A stretch of DNA of 64,000 bases from Oceanobacillus chungangensis (GTDB lineage: Bacteria > Bacillota > Bacilli > Bacillales > Amphibacillaceae). Under the pieces are notes generated by a model. The model ran no database searches, was not told the DNA's origin, and saw only the letters and a program-made list of their open reading frames with translations. Of the stretch, positions 33,404-41,609 are shown in pieces. The stretch is from positions 186,001-250,000 of the forward strand of contig NZ_PIOD01000005.1 of the NCBI RefSeq assembly GCF_003369565.1. The letters run 5' to 3'. The first letter of the stretch is position 1. Every line of letters begins with the position of its first letter. Both the position numbers and the translations under genes were made by a program.

Positions 33404-34237
33404 TTGTCACGGATGATGATTCAAGCAGCAGTAACGATGAACCAATTACAAAACAAGCTCGATTTGATTGGTAATAATATGGCAAACAGTCAAACAACAG
33501 GATATAAAGCACGTCAAGCAGAGTTTTCGTCGTTATTATTCCAGCAAATCAATAATTTAAATAGCCCGCAAAATGCGGACGGGCGATTAACACCGGATGG
33601 TATCCGAATTGGTTCTGGTGCTAGACTTGGTGCGACGAATATTAACCTAGATCACGGATCATTAGTTACAACAAATCGTGAGCTAGATACGGCATTAGTT
33701 GGAGAGAATCAGTTCTTTCAAATTCAAGTAACAGAAAATGGGAATACGGAAACACGTTACACAAGAGATGGCTCATTTTATTTAAATCCAATTAATAATA
33801 ATCAAGATGTCATGCTTGTGTCGAGCGACGGTAATCCTGTACTTGGCAACAATGGACCGATTATTATTCCTGAAGGATTTGATGCAATAACGATCCGTGA
33901 GAATGGACAAATTGTCGTTCAGCGCGGGGGTCAAGAAGAGATTGCAGGTTCGATTGCAGTAGTTGAAGTGGTTCGTCCAAGATTACTAGAATCAACAGGC
34001 CAGAATTTGTTTCGACTGCCAAATGTCGCGGAACTCGGGCTTAATTTTGATGAGATAATTCAAGACACTGCCCCGAACGAAAATGTTTTGCAAAGCGGAA
34101 CACTCGAACAGTCAAATGTTGATGTTGCAGAGCAAATGTCAGATCTTATAATGGCGCAGCGTTCTTACCAGTTCAATGCAAGAACAATTTCGATGGGTGA
34201 CCAAATGATGGGATTAGTGAATCAGCTTCGTTCATAG
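33404..34237 (+). CDS. flhP: Flagellar basal-body rod protein FlhP
   Basis: Second FlgG/FlgF-type rod protein, 277 residues. It has the N-terminal motif DLIGNNMANSQTTGYKARQ and the C-terminal LEQSNVDVAEQMSDLIMAQRSYQFNAR. I chose TTG 33404, preceded by TTGGAGG at 33390-33396; the in-frame ATG/TTG-type start at 33371 lies inside the repeat and lacks family residues. With FlhO it forms the distal rod or its equivalent in Bacillus. Confidence 0.92.
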   Translation: MSRMMIQAAVTMNQLQNKLDLIGNNMANSQTTGYKARQAEFSSLLFQQINNLNSPQNADGRLTPDGIRIGSGARLGATNINLDHGSLVTTNRELDTALVGENQFFQIQVTENGNTETRYTRDGSFYLNPINNNQDVMLVSSDGNPVLGNNGPIIIPEGFDAITIRENGQIVVQRGGQEEIAGSIAVVEVVRPRLLESTGQNLFRLPNVAELGLNFDEIIQDTAPNENVLQSGTLEQSNVDVAEQMSDLIMAQRSYQFNARTISMGDQMMGLVNQLRS

Positions 34238-34442
34238 AGGTAGAAGGATAATTGAGCTATAGATATTAACTGAATTTCTATGATAAACTTAGTTAAAAGA
34301 GAAAACTTATTTAACGAAAATACGAAGGTTATCGATATTTCGTTAGTCGTTGGAACCTTGAATCATCAAGCAAGCTGATTAACTTTGAATTAATAATATA
34401 CAAGCATTATTTCAATAGCCAGGGATTAAGGAGTTACTATCT

Positions 34443-34796
34443 ATGTCTAATCAATCTGACCGAACCGTTGCTAATAAACAGTCAAGAAAAGAATATAAAC
34501 AAACGAAGAAAAATGACTCGTCAAAAAAGAAAGAGCCGAGTTCACAGATGACGGAAAAACAATCGAGGAAACAGCAAAAGCAGGTAAAGAAGAGAGAAAA
34601 TGGAAATAATAAACGGCCAAGATTACGGATGTTCCCAATTTGGCTTCGGATTATTATTGTTCTAACTCTAGCTGCAGCCGCACTAGTTCTTGGCTTAATG
34701 ATTGGTTATGGTATTCTCGGTGATGGAGTTCCAACGGATGTATTGAAAAAAGAAACATGGCAGCATATTATTGATATTGTAACGAAAGTAGAATAG
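34443..34796 (+). CDS. EpuA/RpoE-like small membrane protein
   Basis: A 117-residue protein with a very basic, Lys/Gln/Ser-rich N-terminal half and one membrane helix (about residues 67-92), then a short outer tail. Homologues are often named 'DNA-directed RNA polymerase subunit beta' or EpuA (DUF/EpuA family); that name is misleading, as nothing here resembles RNA polymerase. Position after flhP fits other Bacillaceae. The function is unknown. The ribosome-binding site is TAAGGAG. The 205-bp gap before it holds nothing I recognise. Confidence 0.7.
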   Translation: MSNQSDRTVANKQSRKEYKQTKKNDSSKKKEPSSQMTEKQSRKQQKQVKKRENGNNKRPRLRMFPIWLRIIIVLTLAAAALVLGLMIGYGILGDGVPTDVLKKETWQHIIDIVTKVE

Positions 34797-34825
34797 TTTA
34801 CGAAGCAGTAAAATATTTTTCAAAA

Positions 34826-34860
34826 AGCATGTTACCTATTAAAAAGATGACATGCTGTTT
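34826..34860 (+). terminator. Terminator after the EpuA-like gene
   Basis: Stem agcatgt/acatgct with a 17-nt loop, followed by GTTTTATA. Confidence 0.6.
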
Positions 34861-34899
34861 TATAATATCTAAATAGAAAAATAATAGATTTCGTAGCAG

Positions 34900-35125
34900 G
34901 ATAAGCTACGTCTAACTTCAGCACTCATACTCCAAGTAAGAGTTCGCTCAACTCCGAATGATAAATTAATTATGATTGGTGATTGCTCCCAAAGAGTTTC
35001 TTTTATCTAAAGAGGCTATGAAGAAGTTTAACTAAAGTCGCAATCTCAAGTTGCAACGTTGTACTGCCCCAGGGCGTGTGAGCCGCGTTCGTTCTTCTCT
35101 AAACTGGGACTTGCGCTTTTGTTGT
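34900..35125 (-). repeat. Family A dispersed repeat, decayed reverse copy (A5)
   Basis: On the minus strand it shows 'agcgcaagtccc', 'tagataaaagaaactctttgggagcaatc' and 'tttatcattcggag', matching A3, but the right end is eroded. It fills most of the gap before fabZ. A TATAAT at 35164-35169 just after it may be the fabZ -10 box. Confidence 0.6.
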
Positions 35126-35204
35126 CTTCGCTTCGTTTTTCTACTAAATCCCTTAATTTTTGATATAATAGCGGAAATATATATTTTATAAAGGAGCTAT
35201 AAAT

Positions 35205-35627
35205 ATGTTAGATATAGAGCAAATAAAAGAGATTATACCACATCGCTATCCATTCCTATTAGTAGATAGAGTAACGGAAATGGAAGAGGGGAAACGTGTT
35301 GCAGGTATAAAAAACGTAACGATTAATGAGCCATTTTTCCAAGGGCATTTTCCTGAGTACGCTGTAATGCCTGGTGTACTAATTATTGAGGCGTTGGCAC
35401 AGGTTGGGGCAATTGCTGTATTAGGAAAAGAAGAAAACAAAGGGAAACTAGGCTTTTTAGCAGGTGTTGATAAATGCCGATTTAAGCGCCAAGTGAGACC
35501 TGGTGATCAATTACAATTAGAAGTAGAGATCACAAGAGTGAAGGGGCCAATTGGCAAAGGGAAAGGAATTGCGACTGTAAACGGTGAGTTAGCCTGTGAA
35601 GCGGAGATTACATTTGCGATAAAGTAG
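35205..35627 (+). CDS. fabZ: 3-hydroxyacyl-ACP dehydratase FabZ
   Basis: Dehydratase of type II fatty acid synthesis; 140 residues with the hot-dog fold. [17 protein letters not shown], the catalytic His in [23 protein letters not shown] (split here by the helix), and the Glu in that helix are present. The ribosome-binding site AAAGGAG precedes the ATG. The position downstream of flhP matches B. subtilis ywpB. Confidence 0.96.
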   Translation: MLDIEQIKEIIPHRYPFLLVDRVTEMEEGKRVAGIKNVTINEPFFQGHFPEYAVMPGVLIIEALAQVGAIAVLGKEENKGKLGFLAGVDKCRFKRQVRPGDQLQLEVEITRVKGPIGKGKGIATVNGELACEAEITFAIK

Positions 35628-35730
35628 CTTTTTATATGCTAGCTTAAAAAAAATGTCTAAATATGGGTATTACTTTTGTAGATATGGTTATCCTAATGAC
35701 GATAACTTACATCAAAAGGAGGAACCTAAT

Positions 35731-35961
35731 GTGAAAGACAAACTATTGTTTAAGCTTGGCGCATCGATTATTGCATTATCAATGATAACTGCATGTGGAA
35801 TGGGAACGAATAAAGCCCCAGTGAAGGAAGAAGCGCCAAGAAACGAAGCACCGTTAAATGAAGAAAGAAACAATAATGCTCCGGTTGAAGATAATCTAAA
35901 CGATGGAAATATTCCACAGGATGAAATGAACCGACAGCACAAAGAAGACGAGAAACGATAA
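35731..35961 (+). CDS. Small predicted lipoprotein
   Basis: A 76-residue protein: a lipoprotein signal peptide ending in ITAC (Cys22), then a highly charged, disordered tail rich in Asn, Glu, Pro and Asp. I do not recognise a domain. It starts at GTG 35731 with an excellent AAAAGGAGGA ribosome-binding site; a longer in-frame start at 35653 would bury the signal peptide. Confidence 0.75.
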   Translation: MKDKLLFKLGASIIALSMITACGMGTNKAPVKEEAPRNEAPLNEERNNNAPVEDNLNDGNIPQDEMNRQHKEDEKR

Positions 35962-35997
35962 GTAATGGTTTGGTAGTAAGAAAATATAATTCCTTTC

Positions 35998-36135
35998 TTA
36001 CTGCATAGGTGAGGCCTACAGAATATAGTCAGTTCGTTGTAGTGACTAAGGTTTTCGATGGGACGAGTAAGTCCCAGGACGCCCTAGTTTTTAACCGAAC
36101 TTCCCCTAAGGATTGGTCAAACCTTAGTTTTATAA
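35998..36135 (-). repeat. Family C dispersed repeat (C1, reverse)
   Basis: Read on the minus strand it contains 'aaactaaggttt', 'ccttaggggaagttcggtta', 'gtcctggg' and 'actcgtcccatcgaaa', then 'ctgtaggcc'. The same blocks in the same order occur on the plus strand at 57905-58070. No shared ORF. Confidence 0.7.
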
Positions 36136-36149
36136 AAGATACTTAATCG

Positions 36150-36185
36150 AGAAGCAGCGCCTTGAAGTTCTTAGGTGCTGCTTCT
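36150..36185 (-). terminator. Terminator of yjfB
   Basis: agaagcagc-gcc pairs with ggt-gctgcttct around a 12-nt loop, just past the yjfB stop on the minus strand. It may also end plus-strand transcripts. Confidence 0.7.
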
Positions 36186-36194
36186 TCGTCTTAA

Positions 36195-36383
36195 TTAAAT
36201 TCTCAAGTCCAACTGAGTACCTAATGAAGGATGAGTTAAATGTATTACTGATTGACCTAACATGTCGTTTAGTTGGACGCTCTGTTGCTCGGACAAATTC
36301 ATTACCTTATCCATTAAAGCGAACCCTGCTTCTGTTTGTAACTGACTTTGAGTCATTGCGACTGAAAGGGCTGCAATATCCAT
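36195..36383 (-). CDS. yjfB: YjfB family putative motility protein
   Basis: A 62-residue protein beginning MDIAALSVAMTQSQL, the signature start of the YjfB family, which in B. subtilis is a small SigD-associated protein with a suspected motility role. No membrane segment or cysteine. The ribosome-binding site AGAAGGAGGGA precedes the ATG on the minus strand. It stands alone, divergent from comK. I did not find a SigD consensus. Confidence 0.75.
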   Translation of the reverse strand: MDIAALSVAMTQSQLQTEAGFALMDKVMNLSEQQSVQLNDMLGQSVIHLTHPSLGTQLDLRI

Positions 36384-36569
36384 CTGAAATCCCTCCTTCT
36401 CAATATCTACAAAAAGTATATCATAAATTGATAAAATGCTACCATTATCTTCTTCTCCCTACTGAATAATCAATTTATAATGAAAGATAAGGTCAATTAT
36501 TGTAGAAATAGTCTGAATAAAACGGTATACTAGCAGTAATTAAAGTAATAAATGTTATGGGGGCTTATC

Positions 36570-37061
36570 ATGCAGAATGTCTATCTCATATCGCAGAAAA
36601 CAAAAGCATTTTTGACAGATGATTCTTCTTATTATCGAACGGTGGTGATTGAAGGGAATAGTGAACAATATTCGAAGTATAAACCGGAGCAAATCATTGA
36701 TAATAGTTGCCTTATCCATGGATCGACATTGGAAGGCAGGCGTGGTGCTGTGAAGGAGATATTAAAGTCAATGAGTAAACTGCCGGTTCCAATAGCACCT
36801 ATGAAAGGAATTTACATGTTTCCTACTGCTTCAACAAAGAATAAAGATTGTGTTTGGTTAGCCTTTAGTCATATTAAAGAATATTTTCTACATGATAATA
36901 GAACCTACATAGCTTTTCATGATGGAACGGGAATTTATGTGAATGTATCGCTCAGCACGATTGATAGTCAATATAAACGGACGAGTCAGGTCATTGTCCA
37001 ACTAAATCGGTCGATCCTGTTTGGTAATGGGCAAATTCGATTGTGGCAAGGTGAAGATTAG
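36570..37061 (+). CDS. comK: ComK-like competence transcription factor
   Basis: Homologue of ComK, the master activator of competence genes; 163 residues against 192 in B. subtilis. Conserved stretches: IIDNSCLIHGSTLEGRRG (ComK VDRSCRFFGSSYAGRKAG) and GIYMFPTASTKNKDCVWLAFSHIKEY. The C terminus ends QIRLWQGED where B. subtilis has EFMLYPKED and about 24 more residues; FMLYPK is the MecA-binding motif, so control by MecA/ClpCP may differ. ATG 36570 follows ATGGGGGC; the in-frame 36552 start would include it. A TATACT at 36526-36531 may be the -10 box. Confidence 0.8.
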   Translation: MQNVYLISQKTKAFLTDDSSYYRTVVIEGNSEQYSKYKPEQIIDNSCLIHGSTLEGRRGAVKEILKSMSKLPVPIAPMKGIYMFPTASTKNKDCVWLAFSHIKEYFLHDNRTYIAFHDGTGIYVNVSLSTIDSQYKRTSQVIVQLNRSILFGNGQIRLWQGED

Positions 37062-37139
37062 TGTCGAACTATTATTAAGCTGGAATAATATGATACGATA
37101 GGTTGGAAAATATTCAATACGTGATTCGGAGGTGATATT

Positions 37140-37442
37140 TTGTCAGGGTCAAAGATATTAAAATGGATAACAGCAATCTTTGAAGGTCTATTAGGAATCC
37201 CTTTTGTCGGAGGAGCTTTTATTATTGCAAATGGATGGACACCGCTTTTTGTAATGCTAATTCTCCATATTATTACATTAATAATAACTAATAGGGACAG
37301 AGGGGCTTCTGCGGGTAGTATTTTAGGAATTATTACTTCTATTATCGGGGTTATACCAGTGCTTGGAATGATCATGCATATACTTACTGCAATAGTGCTA
37401 GCAATTACTGCTCTTATTCCAGACCGTAAAGAGTATTATTAA
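37140..37442 (+). CDS. Small hydrophobic membrane protein
   Basis: A 100-residue protein with three to four hydrophobic segments and glycine-rich turns (LLGIPFVGGAF, ILGIITSIIGVIPVLGM). I do not recognise the family. It starts at TTG with a perfect CGGAGGTGAT ribosome-binding site seven bases before, so it is very likely translated. It follows comK on the same strand, 78 bp apart. Confidence 0.65.
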   Translation: MSGSKILKWITAIFEGLLGIPFVGGAFIIANGWTPLFVMLILHIITLIITNRDRGASAGSILGIITSIIGVIPVLGMIMHILTAIVLAITALIPDRKEYY

Positions 37443-37527
37443 TTCTCAATGTATCACTGTTTAGATAAAGTGCGGACCAACTTAGGCTGTTTTCTAATCT
37501 TCACAGAAATAATATTAATGTTTATCG

Positions 37528-37880
37528 ATATAAACTGTGAAAAAGTGATAATTGTGTCTTTGAACTTAGAAAGTCTTAGCGATATACACATGATTCTCGT
37601 GAATATTGCTACAATAAACTTTGATAGATAGTGGGTTTGTCATTCTGTTTATTCTCTAGATTTTCTCTATCTTCAGCGGAAGAAATACACGAAGACTCCT
37701 CGAAAATAAAGAGTTATTTTCTTCGTGCGATGTAACGCTGCCGAAGCTTTCCTTGTCCAGCGGGAAGAAGAGCCTAGGTGAGACTCCGAAGTGCGAAGCG
37801 CAAGAAGGCTCAACAGCTCCCCGCGGAAAGCGTAGTGTATTTCTGGAGCGACGGCCAAGGACGCAAACATCATATTAATT
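37528..37880 (-). repeat. Family B MITE-like repeat, reverse copy (B4)
   Basis: The left end atataaactgtga (37528-37540) matches the family terminus. The inside, read on the minus strand, has 'cgctccagaaatacac', 'gagctgttgagcc', 'gagtctcacc', 'gacaaggaaagcttcggcagcgttacatcgca' and 'gaggagtcttcgtgtatttc'. The right end is decayed. An antisense ORF (37673-37873) is not conserved in other copies. Confidence 0.7.
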
Positions 37881-37932
37881 TATCACTTACTAGTTGGCTG
37901 TATAGCCGCCATTTAATAATTACAGAAAAGAA

Positions 37933-37973
37933 AAAAGGATCATGCTTCATTTAGACTGGAGCATGATCCTTTT
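37933..37973 (-). terminator. Terminator of zwf
   Basis: Perfect 14-bp stem aaaaggatcatgct/agcatgatcctttt with a 13-nt loop; A/T runs on both sides make it functional in either direction. It lies just after the zwf stop. Confidence 0.9.
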
Positions 37974-37986
37974 AAATTATGAGCTG

Positions 37987-39462
37987 TTATACTTCCCACC
38001 AGTGGAATCCATCTCTTGCTAAAAGTTCATCCGCTGTTTTAGGTCCCATTGATCCTGATTTATAATTCGGAAAATCAGCCTTTTCTTTAGACCAAACATC
38101 TAAAATAGTATCAACGAATTTCCAAGATAGTGCTACTTCATCCCAGTGTGTAAAGTTAGTTGCATCGCCAATCATGCAATCATAAAGTAATTTTTCGTAT
38201 GCTTCTGGTGTATTGATTCCAGAAGATTCATCTAAATTATAAGCAAGCTGAATTGGTTCAGCTAGTGCTCCTTCACTTGATTTTCTAGCATTTAGACCAA
38301 GTGTAATCCCTTCGTTTGGTTGGATATTGATGCTAAGTAAATTGGGGTTGCGGTCATTATCCTTTTTATAATATAAATTCATCGGGATATCCTTGAATTC
38401 AATGATAATTTTAGTTGACTTTTCTGTCATTCTTTTCCCGGTACGAATGTAAATCGGAACACCTGCCCAGCGATAATTATCAATTAAAAGCTTACCGGCA
38501 ACGAAGGTTTCAGTATTCGATTCTGTTAATTCCTCGTCCTCCTCGCGATAGCTAGGAACAGCTTCACCATTTATTTCCCCTGATCCATACTGACCACGTA
38601 CAAACGATTCGCTAATTTCGTTTTTATCAAGTGGCCGAAGAGCGCGTAGTACTTTTATTTTTTCTGACCGAATTTCATCTGTCGTCAATTTAATCGGTGG
38701 CTCCATTAAGAGTAGTGCAACCATTTGAAGAATATGGTTTTGCACCATATCACGGGTTGCCCCAGAATGATCATAGTACCGAGCACGTTCTTCTACACCG
38801 AGCACCTCACTCGAGGTAATTTGAATATTAGAGATAAAACGGTTATTCCAAAGATGCTCAAATATTCCATTGGCAAAACGAATAACCTCAATATTTTGTA
38901 CCATCTGTTTGCCTAAATAATGATCAATCCGATAAATTTGATCTTCATTAAAAGCAGAACGAATCTGATTATTTAATCCCTTTGCAGATTCCAAGTTATG
39001 TCCGAAAGGCTTTTCAATCACAAGACGTGACCATCCCTCAGAGTTTTCTAATCCGTAAGCTTTTAACTTGTTTGCAATAGTTCCGAAGAAATTAGGGGCC
39101 ATTGCTAGATAAAAGATTCGATTTCCTTCTGTGTCGTATTCCCCTTCTAGATTCTTTATTAGACTATGCAATCCCTGGTAAGAGGAATCGTCTGTAACGT
39201 CAAATGGATGATAATAGAAATGAGAGATAAATTCTTCTAAATTCTCATTTGGAGAAACTGCTTCCTCAATCGACTCTACAACATTTTCACGCAGAACCTC
39301 ATCTGTCCATTCCCGACGAGCAAGCCCGATGACAGCAAAGTTCTTACTGATTTTCCCGTGCTGATAAAGACGATATATAGAAGGGAACAATTTGCGTTTA
39401 GCCAAATCTCCTGTTGCGCCGAATATTACGATAACTACTTTTGGTTGTAATGGTTGATCCAT
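37987..39462 (-). CDS. zwf: Glucose-6-phosphate 1-dehydrogenase
   Basis: Oxidises glucose 6-phosphate to 6-phosphogluconolactone with NADP+, the entry step of the oxidative pentose phosphate pathway; 491 residues. The Rossmann motif IFGATGDLAKRKLFP is near the N terminus, and the active-site RIDHYLGKQMVQN and EKPFGHNL motifs are present. ATG 39462 is preferred since TGAGGGAGC precedes it; GTG 39477 would overlap that site. On the minus strand a TATAAT (plus 39502-39507) lies about 40 bp upstream. It is monocistronic. Confidence 0.96.
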   Translation of the reverse strand: MDQPLQPKVVIVIFGATGDLAKRKLFPSIYRLYQHGKISKNFAVIGLARREWTDEVLRENVVESIEEAVSPNENLEEFISHFYYHPFDVTDDSSYQGLHSLIKNLEGEYDTEGNRIFYLAMAPNFFGTIANKLKAYGLENSEGWSRLVIEKPFGHNLESAKGLNNQIRSAFNEDQIYRIDHYLGKQMVQNIEVIRFANGIFEHLWNNRFISNIQITSSEVLGVEERARYYDHSGATRDMVQNHILQMVALLLMEPPIKLTTDEIRSEKIKVLRALRPLDKNEISESFVRGQYGSGEINGEAVPSYREEDEELTESNTETFVAGKLLIDNYRWAGVPIYIRTGKRMTEKSTKIIIEFKDIPMNLYYKKDNDRNPNLLSINIQPNEGITLGLNARKSSEGALAEPIQLAYNLDESSGINTPEAYEKLLYDCMIGDATNFTHWDEVALSWKFVDTILDVWSKEKADFPNYKSGSMGPKTADELLARDGFHWWEV

Positions 39463-39646
39463 AATAAGCTCCCTCACTTTATGTGGAAATATATAATTTA
39501 TATTATAGGAAAAAGAAAATTAATCAAATAATGCATATTGACAAAATATTAAAAGATTATTCATAATATTGTAAAAAATAATATAAACGAATTTAGCGCT
39601 CTTGCACATGGCGTGAACGCTTAGATATCATGTTTTAAAATATTCT

Positions 39647-40087
39647 CTACCGCTTTGTAGCAGCAAACTTCCGTACAATCTGGCTGATTACCTCAGAAAA
39701 CATTAATCCAATCGCGATTCCTCCTGAGAGAAGCATCACTTTTGACGACAATTGGACTGCCGTATAGTAATCGTTGATAACGAAATGACGCATTGCGTCA
39801 TATGCGCTTCCTCCTGGGACAAGAGGGATGATTCCAGATACATGAAAAATAATAATTGGCATACGATAAATTTTTGAACAAACATAACTTAAGATTGCGA
39901 CGAGCATCGCAGCAAGTATGGTGGATGGAACTACATCTAATCCATTTGCAGAAAGCAGATAATATAGAATCCAACCAATCATGCCGATAAGTCCGCATTG
40001 AATGAGAGCATTTTTTGGTGCATTAAAAAGGATGCCAAATCCTGCAGCTGCAATAAAACTTGTGACTAGTTGAGCAGTAATATCCAT
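39647..40087 (-). CDS. Threonine/serine exporter, C-terminal half (DUF3815 type)
   Basis: A 146-residue membrane protein with four to five helices. The GIIPLVPGGSAYDAM motif is typical of the ThrE C-terminal domain. It pairs with the upstream gene, 15 bp away, which carries the ThrE N-terminal domain; together they form a split ThrE-type amino acid exporter. Substrate is inferred from the family. ATG 40087 follows ATGGAGGAATG on the minus strand. Confidence 0.82.
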   Translation of the reverse strand: MDITAQLVTSFIAAAGFGILFNAPKNALIQCGLIGMIGWILYYLLSANGLDVVPSTILAAMLVAILSYVCSKIYRMPIIIFHVSGIIPLVPGGSAYDAMRHFVINDYYTAVQLSSKVMLLSGGIAIGLMFSEVISQIVRKFAATKR

Positions 40088-40102
40088 GTAGCATTCCTCC
40101 AT

Positions 40103-40846
40103 TTAAGCAAAAGCAATAATAGCTGCAATCCCAGCACCAATCGCAAATGCAGTAATTGATGCTTCTATTCCTTTTGATAGACCAGAAACCAAGTGTCCAG
40201 ATATCAAATCACGAACTGCATTTGTGATAAGTAAACCTGGAACTAAGGGCATGACGCCTCCGATGATAATCTTATCCATCTCTTTCCCAATACCAGTATA
40301 AATACAGATAACCGTAATGAAACCAATAATGACTGCACCGAGAAATTCAGAGACGAAGCGGATTTCAAGTAGACGGTCAACACCAAGCATTCCGGCATAA
40401 CCAAAACCTCCAGCCACGAGTGCAGGAATAAAGTCATTCCATACGCCGCCAAACATAATGGTAAAACAGCCACTTACAAATGCAGCGACAATAATTCGAA
40501 TCCATGCGTGATATAAAAGTCCATCATTATCAACCTCAATTAATGAGGAGAACGCTTCTCTCAAATTGAGTTCTCCTGCAGTAATGCTTCGGGAAATCGT
40601 ATTGACTTCGGCTACTTTATGTAGATCCGTTGACCGCGTAGTAATTCTTAAAAAGTATGTTTCCTCCGCGACATCAACAGCAAAATTAATTCCGGTAGGG
40701 GTAGCATAACTCTGCGGATTTTTTACACCAAATGCAGTAGCAATTCGGTTCATTGTATCCTCTACTCGATATGTTTCTGCACCACTTTGAAGCATAATTT
40801 TCCCAGCTAATACGCATACCTGCTCAATGGAAACCTTTTTTTCCAT
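40103..40846 (-). CDS. Threonine/serine exporter, N-terminal half (DUF1212)
   Basis: A 247-residue protein of the ThrE family. A cytoplasmic N-terminal domain (LAGKIMLQSGAETYRVEDTM, then PTGINFAV) precedes five membrane helices, with GGVMPLVPGLLITNAVRDLI as the paired pore motif also seen in the downstream half. ATG 40846 is preferred because CAGGTGG lies before it. It is co-directional and 15 bp from its partner. Confidence 0.85.
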   Translation of the reverse strand: MEKKVSIEQVCVLAGKIMLQSGAETYRVEDTMNRIATAFGVKNPQSYATPTGINFAVDVAEETYFLRITTRSTDLHKVAEVNTISRSITAGELNLREAFSSLIEVDNDGLLYHAWIRIIVAAFVSGCFTIMFGGVWNDFIPALVAGGFGYAGMLGVDRLLEIRFVSEFLGAVIIGFITVICIYTGIGKEMDKIIIGGVMPLVPGLLITNAVRDLISGHLVSGLSKGIEASITAFAIGAGIAAIIAFA

Positions 40847-40983
40847 AATACCACCTGCCACTCTCATAACTCTATGTATGTTACATTATAAAGGTTGATG
40901 TAATTGAAAGAAAGGGAAAGGGAAAAAGTGTGAATTGAATTAATAATTGTATAAAGTAATTCCCACTTTCCCACTGGTTTGGA

Positions 40984-41388
40984 TTATGGTGTGAGTGTAA
41001 ATAAAAAGACGAGTGCAATAATCGGTATCGCATTTACCATCGCAATGCCGATTGCAGTAAAGCTTGTCACACTAGACTTATTATCTTCAACAACATCTAC
41101 TTTACTCTGTAAGAATAGAAAGAAACTAGCGCATACAATGGTTAAAATAATAATAATTGCAGGTATGTATATAAGCTCAATTGATGAAACAGCTTCTACA
41201 TTCATTATTCCGATAATTAATAATATTAGTGGAATTGCTTCACTGATGGCAACACCGATAAAAAAGTTTGTCTGTACTTTACTTGCTTGCTCCGGCTGCT
41301 CTTTGATTTTTCCAATATTTATCTTAAAAAGCACTGAAATTGAAATAGCTGCTAAAACTGCTGCCACGGCAAAAATATAAATGCCCAT
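40984..41388 (-). CDS. Tandem c-subunit-like proteolipid, four helices
   Basis: A 134-residue hydrophobic protein that looks like two fused ATP synthase c subunits. First hairpin: helix 1 (residues 3-22), polar loop with QPEQ (31-34), then helix 2 FFIGVAISEAIPLI with Glu50 at the ion-binding place; compare [13 protein letters not shown] in atpE of this window. Second hairpin: helix 3 (72-93), loop, then helix 4 AIGIAMVNAIPIIAL with Asn119 in place of Glu. So one carboxylate serves two hairpins, a pattern known from V-type proteolipids. Ribosome-binding site AAAGGAGAT. It is a lone gene, with no other ATPase subunit nearby. The function is unknown. Confidence 0.65.
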   Translation of the reverse strand: MGIYIFAVAAVLAAISISVLFKINIGKIKEQPEQASKVQTNFFIGVAISEAIPLILLIIGIMNVEAVSSIELIYIPAIIIILTIVCASFFLFLQSKVDVVEDNKSSVTSFTAIGIAMVNAIPIIALVFLFTLTP

Positions 41389-41609
41389 AGAAATCTCCTT
41401 TCTTTCTGATTATTAGAATAGTATTGTAAATAGAATAACATACTATGGTTAGGAGGAAAATCACGTTTTTCAGCTGCAAGTTCTAATAAGTATCTATTGC
41501 TTCTTGTTCGAGATTAGATTTGCTAACTGAATGTATCATTCGCTATAATTTAATTCATGATGGTTTTGTTTCATATCTATCATTCAACATGAACAACAAG
41601 GAGAATATT

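Noticed and set aside
34443-34796. Annotation as an RNA polymerase beta subunit, as used for homologues
   Set aside because: A 117-residue basic protein with one membrane helix has none of the RNA polymerase features; the name is historical.
40979-41380. Plus-strand ORF of 133 codons opposite the c-like gene
   Set aside because: The minus-strand frame has a good ribosome-binding site and clear c-subunit-like motifs; this frame mirrors its hydrophobic composition.
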